NCBI GenBank assembly: GCA_000482145.1
Contig: AUXH01000207.1
Coordinates: forward strand, 1-28,381
Direction: 5' to 3'
Origin: Strigomonas culicis
Lineage: Eukaryota > Euglenozoa > Kinetoplastea > Trypanosomatida > Trypanosomatidae
Length of the DNA stretch: 28,381 nt
The notes beneath the pieces were generated by a model. It was not told where the DNA came from, did not search any database, and saw only the letters and a list, made by a program, of their open reading frames with translations. A program made the position numbers and the translations under genes. Numbering within the stretch: position 1 is the first letter of the stretch; each line of letters begins with the position of its first letter. Below, piece after piece: positions 7,716 through 15,671 of the stretch.

Positions 7716-8354
7716 TTAGTTGGAAATATGAATTTGCACCTCTGTCACACCGCTCTCTTCAGCCTTCTGATCTCTCTCCTCGGTCGCGTCCTTTCCTTCC
7801 ACAGGCAGCGCGTTGACTTCCACTGACGTAGTGGCCTGCACGGCAGTGGTGGCAGTGGCGGCCTCCATCGGGTTGGCGGTGTACGCATAGCCCTGCCCGT
7901 AGATGTCCGCCGCCTCCTTCTCGTGCTGCTGCTTCGTGGCGGCCTCCGCCGCCGCCTGGTGCTGCTGCGCGCTGGCCAGCTCGGCCGCGGCCGCGTGGCT
8001 GTACAGCAGCGCGACGCCGGGGGCGGCGTCGTTGTGCTGCTCCAGTGGGTCCACGGGCGCCGCCTCCACGATGAGCTCCTCCGGCAGCACCGCCAGCCGT
8101 TGTTGCGCGTAGTAGGTGCGCACGTGCTCGGCCTCCTCCACCCCTTCCACCCGATCACTGACGTAATACTGGATGGCGCTGGAGATGAACACGAGGAGCA
8201 CGAACACGAGCAGGAAGATGGCGAAGGCGCCCTGGAAGATCAAGGCAAAGAAGAAGAGCAGGAAAAAGAACCGCAATAAAACGATGCGACGCTCGGAGAA
8301 CTCATCAAGGACGACATCTGTGTCGTAGACAATACGAAGCGGTGCTCTACGCAT
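7716..8354 (-). CDS. Two-TM membrane protein with IYGQGYAYTANP motif (array member 3)
   Basis: 212 residues from the ATG at 8354. The N-terminus MRRAPLRIVYDTDVVLDEFSE is followed by RRIVLL and two hydrophobic segments at about 24-40 and 43-60. Residues 84-162 are the block shared with array member 2 (QQRLAVLPEELIVEA through IYGQGYAYTANP at 151-162). The remaining 50 residues are Thr/Ala/Glu-rich and unrelated to the tail of array member 2, ending in VTEVQIHISN. The N-termini of the two proteins are also only broadly alike in sequence, though the same in architecture. RRIVL also occurs before the first TM of the 1278-residue neighbour. The family is not recognised. A paralogue of array member 2 homogenised over one segment is the best reading. 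Confidence 0.85.
   Translation of the reverse strand: MRRAPLRIVYDTDVVLDEFSERRIVLLRFFFLLFFFALIFQGAFAIFLLVFVLLVFISSAIQYYVSDRVEGVEEAEHVRTYYAQQRLAVLPEELIVEAAPVDPLEQHNDAAPGVALLYSHAAAAELASAQQHQAAAEAATKQQHEKEAADIYGQGYAYTANPMEAATATTAVQATTSVEVNALPVEGKDATEERDQKAEESGVTEVQIHISN
7869..8106 (-). repeat. 238-bp near-identical block, copy B
   Basis: Partner of 6109-6346. Both copies lie in the same orientation and reading frame, in two genes separated by the 68-residue gene. Differences fall at 7907, 8059 and 8100. Confidence 0.9.
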
Positions 8355-8359
8355 GATAC

Positions 8360-8383
8360 TATATTATATATATATATATATAG
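8360..8383. repeat. TA dinucleotide microsatellite in a 5' UTR
   Basis: About ten near-uninterrupted TA units lie just upstream of the ATG at 8354. They could fold on themselves in the mRNA, or simply be slippage-prone sequence. Confidence 0.7.
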
Positions 8384-8429
8384 ATGTATATGTGTTTGTC
8401 AATACACAATAATGAAGTGCTTAGCTTGG

Positions 8430-8490
8430 CTATGCAATGTAGTATAATTGTGTAGATGAGAGAGAGAGAGAAGGAGGGGGAGGGGTAGAG
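8430..8490 (-). promoter_or_regulatory. Predicted spliced-leader acceptor for array member 3
   Basis: The tract CCTCTACCCCTCCCCCTCC, continuing as a CT repeat, precedes the AG at 8431-8430 (GCATAG). The predicted 5' UTR is 75 nt and includes a TA repeat. Confidence 0.55.
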
Positions 8491-8839
8491 GAGATAATGC
8501 TAACATAATGAAGTAGCCTTCATTGAGTAATAGTATGCCTACTGGTTTGATATGATATAAGGAGATGACAGTGCAGAATAGAAGAAAATAATAGATGCAG
8601 ATACGTAAGAAAAAGTACAAATTAGAATTATAATAAAGAACAGAGAAAAAAACATTCATATTTAAAAAAGCAATGCAATTAAAGATGCAACGTAACTGCA
8701 ATCATAACAAACATCAAGTAGTAATTCAATACACAAACTGAAACGCAAATGAGGAAGAGAATATAGTAAAAGCAAAAACGAACAATTTCGTACGTTTGAA
8801 GCAAAAAAAAAAGAGAGAAAGCGGTTTCTCCCTACTCCC

Positions 8840-11800
8840 TTACCACACCTTTAACCGATACGAAGCAGCAAGCAGCGCCAATGCGATCGAAAGAAGGAAT
8901 ATAGTGGTCGCTCCGTAGCCAATGTAAAACGACGGGCAGAACCGATGCATGGTGCCAGGGATGGATTGCGTCAATCCCATATCGTCCACCAGCGTCAATC
9001 GGTGGGCAATGATGTTGTTCATATCCGCAGTCGAGATGGCGTAGATGGTGCTGTTGTCATACCCGTCTTTGAGGGCGTCCCCAGTAATGGCAGAGAGCCT
9101 TATACTGGCGTAGAGCGCTGAGCTGACGACATTCGTGAAGCCACTGCTGAGGTAATCGTTCAGGCCTGTCAGACGACCGCCGTAGCTGATGGCGATAAAG
9201 ATAAAGGCAGAGAGAGTGACAATCGTCTGCGCAAGAAAGAAGCGATAAATACTGCGGATCTGCTCTCGCCTGAAGTTCGCGTACAGCATGCGAGTGATGA
9301 AGGCAATGCCAGACGCGGAGAGCTTCGCTTTCCTTTTTCCCTTCTCCGCCTGCTGCGGCATTACACCTGTGGTGGTGCTCTCGTCTGGTATGCCATCGGT
9401 TGATGGACGGTTGACATTGCTGTCCTCCTCCTCCGTCTCATCATCTACGGCGATGCTCCTGATGATCTGCTGATGCAGCTCGAAGAGCACCACCTCCTCC
9501 TCATTATCGGAGTTGACGCCGTCAAACTGAGTGTAGCGTTTGATAATGCGCTTGATGGGATCGGCCTCCTCTTCCGCCTCTTCCATCTTCTTACGCGCCT
9601 TCGCTTCCTTCCGGTCTTTTCGCTGTTGTGCTCGCTCTTCTCGTGTGAGCGTGTTTGTGGGCTGAAGAATGCCCATGGTCACCATTACCTCCGCCTCGTC
9701 CTCCTCACTGTGGGTACGACGCTCGGGCACCAGCCTCGACTTGAACTTCTGCAGCCGCTTCTTGATGGCGCCGCTGAGGCCCTTGCGCCGCCTCGCCAGA
9801 CGAGGGTCGCGACCGCTGTCGTGGCCCAGGGCGGTGTCCGCACTTTTATCCATACTGTTCGCACTGGAGTTCTTCCGTTTCTTCACGTCGCTCATTGCCA
9901 TGGTGCTGTCCGTGCCCTGCGCGGAGCGCCTGCTGTGTGTAGGGAGGATCCCGCCATCTGCCTCCCCATTGCGGTGGCTGGTACCACTGCCGCTCTGAGG
10001 CTGCACCGCACTGCTGCGTTCATCCTCCACCACCACATCAAACACGCTGGCGGAAGGTTCAGGGTTGGTGATCGCTGGCGCCTCGTTTGTACCTGGACGC
10101 GTGGTAGAGGAGCGGCTATCACTGTTGTTCGCTCTGGCATTGATGCTGACATGCGCTGGATCGCGGTTAGCACTGGTCTGTGTATTCGCATTCATACTGG
10201 TGGTATTGGTAGTGGAGGTAGCAGCGGTAACACAGGTGTAGAAGCCTCTCCCATAAGTATCCATCACCTCCCCCGCCTCGCCGTCTCCGTTATTACGCTC
10301 CATTGCACTGTTGTTTTCGGTAGCCGCAACAGGCGGTAGTGTGCCGGAGTCCTGTAGCGTCAGCTCCACGTCCGGCGGGCCGCTCGGATCACTGTGTATG
10401 CTGGGCTGTGCAGTGGAATTGTGGTAGTCGTCATTGAACACACTGACGAGGTGGAATGGTGGGACTCTCAGCGGGATGCGCTGGATCTCTTGCGGCTGGC
10501 TGCGTGGCGGCAGTGACGGGTCTACCGGGTGGGCGCCATCCGACCTCTGCAGCCGCAGAAAGGACGCCGGCTGCGACGATATCGATGTTGGACTTAGAGA
10601 AGGGTAGCTGGAGGATTGCTGCCGCTGGTACGGCATCCGCCGCCGCCACCGGCTGTGCAGCCGCGCCAGCTCGGTTCGCTCCTCCTCCTCCTCCTCCTTC
10701 TCCAGCTCCTCCGCGGCGAAGGTGGCGTCGATTTCGAGGCGCGTGGCGCAGTCCCGCAGCCGCATGCGCTGCGTGGGGATGAGAATAAGCAGCAGATAAA
10801 AAAGGAAGATGATGGTGAAGATGAGCATCACGAAACCAAACCAAAAGTACAGCGAACATAAACTGTTCCCATTCTTGATCAAGTTATTCGTGATCCGGTT
10901 ATACAGCTTCTCGAGGTCCGTGTTCGAGGTGTAGTTGCCGTACGCCTCCGTGATGAGGTTGAAGGCGGTGGTGTTTGTGATCGTCAGCGTTATTAGAAAG
11001 AGAAACATGTGAGCGAGGGCGTACACATTGCCAATCACGTATGTGTCCGAGAGAAACTGCGTACGCTGCGTTTCATAGAAAGAAGATCGGCACAGTAGAA
11101 TAGTCGCATTCCCTGTGGCGTTCGCATCCGCGTCGGAGTCCCCACAGTAGTGGAGTGTGTAGTTGCCGTCCGCGTTGGGTTCATCCTCATAGAGGAAGGC
11201 ATCGACGGTGGTGCTCGTGCCTGTTGTGCAGCGCTGCGATGCCAGTGTCGCGCAATCACTGGTAGTCATGTTGTACTCTATCTGCGTCGACTGCGCCTGC
11301 TGTTTCAACAAAGTGACGTTGACCACTACCGTCCGCTCTGCGTTGTTGTTGCTGTTAGTAACGACACGCAGATGCGAAAGATCGTCTGCGGCGATCGCCA
11401 CGGTGGATGCCTTCACCATCGTCGACAGCTTTTGATCAATGGTGCAGAAGGCATAGAACTGGGCGGCGACCGACTTGCGATAGACGTCATTGACGGTCGT
11501 ATTGATAATAAGAACCTGGTTCTCATATGGACTCGTCTCCGCCGATGAGGTGCCCGTAGCAGAACTGGCATCCGCCAAGGAGCTGTTATAGTAGCTGCAG
11601 CCGCTGGCATCGAATGGGGCCGCGCGGCTGATCAAGAAGTAAACCTTTGAGGAGGACGTGCCGGAGGCGGAGTCCAGTGCCCATTCGGAGACATCCCTTT
11701 CTCCCCCCTCGCTGTAGCCAGAGTAGTTCGTCGTGAACGCCATGCTGTCCGCCAAGGACGCGTAGTTATTCGGAAACAGCATAGCGCACCCACGCTGCTT

Positions 11801-12676
11801 AAACACCGTACACGGCGCGTAGTAAAAGTACTGGTCCAGCTCCATCCGCTGCGCATCGGCGTCGGAGGTGCTCGCGCCGATGGTGATGGTGGTGCCCTCC
11901 CGCAACGCCAGCAGATGTTTTGCCGTGTAGTTGGTCAGAGCGGAAGAAGTGAGGGATTGCGTGTACAAAAAGTTCATCTGATAGTGCACGAGCTCGACCC
12001 CCGCGGCGGGGACCAGAAAGGTAATGGACAACACCACGGCGAGAATAATGAGGCCGTAGAAGAGCACAATGCGGCGCAGCGGCGTGAGGCGGAGACTGAA
12101 GTCCAGTAGAATCAGCTCTCGTTTTCGGTTTCGAATTTTCATCTCTTCCTCTTCCAACCGCGTGGGGTAGGGCCCGTCCGCCTGCTGCCGGAACGGGTCG
12201 TAGCCGCCATACCCGCGGGCATAGGTGCTCCCGTCATAGTGGTTCGGATGGCCGAGACGCTGCGGCACGTCGTCGGCCCGGAAGCTAGGGATGGGCGTCA
12301 GCTGCACCCTTGAGGCGTAGCTCGCCCAGTTGCTGTCCGTAGGCTGCCGCGGAAGGGCTGTGTTGGCATCTATGGGCGCATCACTGGCAGACCCATAGAC
12401 GGCGGTACTGATCAGCTGCAGGGGGGCGGCCCCGGGAGGGCTCACACCAGTCGACGACCCGATCGTAGGGCTCCGGCCCGGTCCCCCACCCTCCTCATAT
12501 GAAAGGGCCCCCCTGCTGCTGCCGTTTGCAGCGAAAGAGCCTATGCTCCATGGCGTTAGTGGTGAAGGTGTCGCCGCGTCTTGCGGAGGAAGCGTATCAT
12601 TATGCGTACTATTGCTGTTGCCGCTGCCGCTGTTATGACGCTGTGAACTGGGCCCTAAAGGAGGTCTGGTATTCAT
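8840..12676 (-). CDS. Large multi-pass membrane protein with YGRGF motif (array member 4)
   Basis: 1278 residues from the ATG at 12676. Residues 1-195 are Ser/Pro/Gly-rich and probably disordered. TM1 is at about 204-224, preceded by PLRRIVLFYG. Residues 225-545 form a large domain with many N-glycosylation sequons (for example NYT 249, NYS 317, NSS 364, NTT 392, NVT 453, NYT 505) and spaced cysteines, so it is probably extracellular or lumenal. A hydrophobic segment at 547-568 and a strong TM at 607-633 follow. Residues 634-1140 are long, charged and disordered, with acidic (656-667) and Lys/Arg-rich (930-1034) tracts and DTYGRGFYTC at 806-815, matching the motif of its downstream neighbours. 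TM segments at 1144-1165 and 1249-1270 flank a short sequon-bearing loop. The family is unrecognised. A surface receptor-like or flagellar membrane protein would fit, as inference only. Confidence 0.85.
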   Translation of the reverse strand: MNTRPPLGPSSQRHNSGSGNSNSTHNDTLPPQDAATPSPLTPWSIGSFAANGSSRGALSYEEGGGPGRSPTIGSSTGVSPPGAAPLQLISTAVYGSASDAPIDANTALPRQPTDSNWASYASRVQLTPIPSFRADDVPQRLGHPNHYDGSTYARGYGGYDPFRQQADGPYPTRLEEEEMKIRNRKRELILLDFSLRLTPLRRIVLFYGLIILAVVLSITFLVPAAGVELVHYQMNFLYTQSLTSSALTNYTAKHLLALREGTTITIGASTSDADAQRMELDQYFYYAPCTVFKQRGCAMLFPNNYASLADSMAFTTNYSGYSEGGERDVSEWALDSASGTSSSKVYFLISRAAPFDASGCSYYNSSLADASSATGTSSAETSPYENQVLIINTTVNDVYRKSVAAQFYAFCTIDQKLSTMVKASTVAIAADDLSHLRVVTNSNNNAERTVVVNVTLLKQQAQSTQIEYNMTTSDCATLASQRCTTGTSTTVDAFLYEDEPNADGNYTLHYCGDSDADANATGNATILLCRSSFYETQRTQFLSDTYVIGNVYALAHMFLFLITLTITNTTAFNLITEAYGNYTSNTDLEKLYNRITNNLIKNGNSLCSLYFWFGFVMLIFTIIFLFYLLLILIPTQRMRLRDCATRLEIDATFAAEELEKEEEEEERTELARLHSRWRRRMPYQRQQSSSYPSLSPTSISSQPASFLRLQRSDGAHPVDPSLPPRSQPQEIQRIPLRVPPFHLVSVFNDDYHNSTAQPSIHSDPSGPPDVELTLQDSGTLPPVAATENNSAMERNNGDGEAGEVMDTYGRGFYTCVTAATSTTNTTSMNANTQTSANRDPAHVSINARANNSDSRSSTTRPGTNEAPAITNPEPSASVFDVVVEDERSSAVQPQSGSGTSHRNGEADGGILPTHSRRSAQGTDSTMAMSDVKKRKNSSANSMDKSADTALGHDSGRDPRLARRRKGLSGAIKKRLQKFKSRLVPERRTHSEEDEAEVMVTMGILQPTNTLTREERAQQRKDRKEAKARKKMEEAEEEADPIKRIIKRYTQFDGVNSDNEEEVVLFELHQQIIRSIAVDDETEEEDSNVNRPSTDGIPDESTTTGVMPQQAEKGKRKAKLSASGIAFITRMLYANFRREQIRSIYRFFLAQTIVTLSAFIFIAISYGGRLTGLNDYLSSGFTNVVSSALYASIRLSAITGDALKDGYDNSTIYAISTADMNNIIAHRLTLVDDMGLTQSIPGTMHRFCPSFYIGYGATTIFLLSIALALLAASYRLKVW

Positions 12677-12703
12677 CTATGTAAGCCCGAGAAAAAAAAA
12701 GCA
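12677..12703 (-). promoter_or_regulatory. Predicted spliced-leader acceptor directly abutting the start codon
   Basis: TTTTTTTTTCTCGGGCTTAC is followed by ATAG and at once by the ATG at 12676, so the AG is at 12678-12677. Use of this site would leave no gene-encoded 5' UTR. Upstream AGs around 12735-12740 after another T/C-rich tract would give about 60 nt instead. Confidence 0.5.
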
Positions 12704-13602
12704 ATAAAAAACAATAAAAAAAAGCAAACCTATTCTACTTATCGAGAACAGAATAATAAAAAAAGGAAGAAAAGAACGAGATTAAGCCAAAGAAAAAAAA
12801 ACACATGTATTCGCTCCAAGAGAAATGGTGTACCTTCACTTTCACTATCAAGATTAATCAAGAATGCTGGTTCCTCGTTTTTGTACTTGCTTTTAAATAT
12901 GTATACGTATACCTCAATCACAATTAATAAACTCATGAACTAAAGCAAATCACTCTTTTGAAATTCTCTCCTTTGAATCTACGAGTGAAAAAAGAGAAGG
13001 AATACAAGTAAAGGACATATTTCTTCGTTCCATTGCCCTTTTTAAGGTATTAAAAATAACCTTTTGTGTTCTTTTTTTACTCTAATGTGGCAATTGACAA
13101 CACAACACACCACAGAAGATATCAATGTCAAAAAAAAAGGTAAAAAGAAAATAGCAACCAAAGAAAAAAGTAAAAAGTAAAAGAAAAGAGAGTACAAAGT
13201 GCTGAAAGTGAACATTGTGCGCCACGTGAACAAAAACACATACGTGCATGTGAGTAATAGTCAGATAAATAAAAGCCACTCTATAGTTAGGATGTTCCTT
13301 CTTTTTGTGTGTTACACGTATATATGCATATTATTTAATTTGTTCACCTTTGAAGTGCTATGTGTTTGGTATTCTATCTATGCAACTAACAACTATCTGG
13401 AAACACAATAAGAGCAAAATCGGAAAAAAAACAATACACAATGAAACATATGTACAAAACATCGAAGGTAAATATACATATAAAAAGTATAGTTTTTGAT
13501 CACCGGTAAATGAAAGACAAATGAGAGAATCGTTCAACTTCCACTATTGTTTTTTCCCTCTTTATAGTATTCATTTTAACTCTCCTTTTTCCCCCTTTTT
13601 TT
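12677..13602. other. Long AT-rich intergenic region
   Basis: 926 bases, mostly 3' UTR of the ceramide synthase gene plus the acceptor of the 1278-residue gene. Small ORFs on both strands are Phe/Leu/Lys-rich and compositionally like UTR. No gene or RNA is supported. Confidence 0.55.
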
Positions 13603-15158
13603 TTACTTCTTTTTCTTTTCCTCACCTCCGTCTTCTTCTGCCTCCTTTTCCACTTCCACCTCGTCATAGGCGACCCACGGATGCAGTATGACGCGCGGCG
13701 CGCGCTTCCGCGTATGATGATGTGACTTATGATGGTGCTCTTCCTTCGTTTCCTTCACCTCGTCCTCCTCGTCGTCCTCCCCATCACTGCGGATGTCCTT
13801 GCGGTCACCACCGACAAAAACGGCGATGACCATCTTGATAATCATGATCCCCCACCACACATGCAGCAGCTGCAGGCAGCCGTTGAGGAGGATGGTGAGC
13901 ATCCACTTGTTGAAGTTGCCGTGGCAGACCTTCGACGCCATGAAGAGCGTTGACTGCAGCATCATGGGCAGGCAGTACAGGCGCAGATAGAAGAAGAAGA
14001 AAATGAACAGCACAAAGCAGCCATTGACAAATGGCTCCGTCAGCGCGTACTGAAACATGAAACAGTTTCGGTACTGGCGCCGCAGCGTCTTGCCGTCCCG
14101 CACCACGTAGTTTTGCTTCTTGCTGTAGTGCGCGTTGAACAGCCGCCCCCGCTCCTCGTTCTCCTCGATCATGTAATGAATCACCTTGCTGATGCAGAGC
14201 ATGATGTCGGAGAAGTCATGGAGGAACAGCACGTAGGCGCCGCTGCGGTGCTCGAGGCCCATGTGTGAGAAGACAATGAGCAGCAGCGTCACGATGTGAT
14301 GCACCGCATATTCAATGAAGTCTGCGCGCTTAATCTGGCTCTCAATAAAGATGAGCGAGAAGCTCTCTGCGAAGTAGAAGGCGCAGCCGTAGTAGTAGTA
14401 GATGAGTATTTCCTCTCCGGCTGCCGCGGGTGCGGCAGGATGAGGTGCAGCGCGGTGTGCTTGTTCAGCGGCAGCGAGAACCACGGCTTGTCGCGCTGCA
14501 CCAGGTAGCCAAAGATGGAGGAAACAATGTAGAAGATGGCGAGCCACAGCTGGTTCTGAAACTTGAGGATTTTCTGCCGGTTCCGCAACGACAGCCCGGC
14601 GGTGCCGCGGTTGTGCTCGGCAGGTGCCTTGCGCTCCGCGGTGGGGGCGAGCGCGTCTGTGGGGCCATCCTGGTTCGCCTGTAGGAGGTAGTCGTTGTCT
14701 TGGCTGACGACGCCCATGTACAGCCCGACGCGGGCAAGGGGCTCGCGCATGAGGTAGCGCAGCACCATGATGACCATGAAGTAGATGAGCACGGGCACCA
14801 GGCTGTCCACATAGTGGACGTCGATCCCGGACCCGCCATAGCCGACCCCGACCACCTCCTGCTGGTAGCGTGCCATGTTGGGCAGGGCCGCGCGCAGCTC
14901 GCCGCGCGGCAGCTCCACGCGCGTGAGGTTGAGGCGGTACAGCGGATCCACGGCGGGGGCCGGCGTCCGCGTGTTGGGGTTCAGCAGGCGCGACTCCGGC
15001 ATGAGGAGGTGCCGGTGCGACTCTAGGAACTGCGCGTCCGCCTGCTCCGCGGGGGTGAGGGGGATGTAGCAGTCGCGGATGGTGTACGGACTGCCGATGC
15101 CCACCTCCCTCGCGCGCGTTGCGTTGAGTACTAAAGGCGTGTATAAAAAGGCTTCCAT
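13603..15158 (-). CDS. TLC/Lag1-domain ceramide synthase, interrupted by a -1 frameshift
   Basis: Ceramide synthases join a fatty acyl-CoA to a sphingoid base in the ER membrane. The N-terminal frame starts at the ATG at 15158 with TM segments at about 119-134 and 203-219, then RDKPWFSLPLNKHTALHLIL (222-241). The C-terminal frame continues with EILIYYYYGCAFYFAESFS and the Lag1 signature: the catalytic HH pair (HHIVTLLLIVFSHMG), then RSGAYVLFLHDFSD. Three further TM segments follow. The end is an acidic/His-rich tail finishing in KKKK, which fits a dilysine ER-retrieval signal. The two frames meet near 14411-14425, and one base appears to be missing. Total length, about 518 residues, is plausible for the family. 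Both halves look well preserved, so a sequencing error or a very recent mutation is more likely than an old pseudogene. The enzyme family is confident; chain-length preference cannot be told. Confidence 0.88.
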
Positions 15159-15671
15159 TGTTTTTCCCTTTTCCCTTTTCTATTTTTTTTTTGTGTGTAT
15201 TTTCTACAAATTCACTATCTATATTTGCTGTTGTTACGTTTACTATGAATATTTGTAACGGCAAGGAGAAAAACAATTATGCTTGTATAATGGATTGTTT
15301 TCACTTAGTTGTATTGTATTATAAAAGAATTAGTAAGTAAAATGAAAAAAGAAGTGTAAAGAATATTTCTTTCAATGTCAGATGAATGAATAGATTTATG
15401 TTCTTTTAAAAAAAGGTTCTAAACGGTGCTTTCCCAGCTGCGTTTTTGTTTGAAGTGAGGGCGGAGAACAAAAAGATAATTATATTCTGATCATATACAC
15501 TAAAGACACAGTTTTGCTCATTTTTTTTTTAGGTTATGCCAGTTTGTATATCATCACAAAAACAAACAAACAATGAAACAGAATGGAAAGAAATGCAATA
15601 GTAATATAAAACTGCAAATCAGTTGACGCATACCACTCTACCACTACGGAGGCCACCATGAACGGCCCCGA
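15159..15671. other. Intergenic region, UTRs
   Basis: 5' UTR and acceptor of the ceramide synthase gene, and the 3' UTR of the type II membrane protein gene ending at 15672. No gene seen. Confidence 0.55.
15243..15290 (-). promoter_or_regulatory. Predicted spliced-leader acceptor for the ceramide synthase
   Basis: The tract TTGTTTTTCTCCTTGCCG is followed by the AG at 15244-15243 (TTCATAG). The predicted 5' UTR is 84 nt and purine-rich just before the ATG. Confidence 0.5.

Larger units (their letters stand above)
8355..8839. other. Intergenic region, UTRs
   Basis: 5' UTR and acceptor of array member 3, and the AT-rich 3' UTR of the 1278-residue gene. No gene seen. Confidence 0.55.

Noticed and set aside
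13042..13239. Small hydrophobic minus-strand ORF in the 12.7-13.6 kb gap
   Set aside because: A Phe/Leu-rich translation of T-rich UTR sequence with no convincing splice signal.
14400..14430. Spliceosomal intron or programmed -1 frameshift as the explanation for the broken ceramide synthase
   Set aside because: The frames overlap with no room for an intron, and no X-XXY-YYZ slippery heptamer or clear downstream hairpin was seen. A missing base is the simpler reading.
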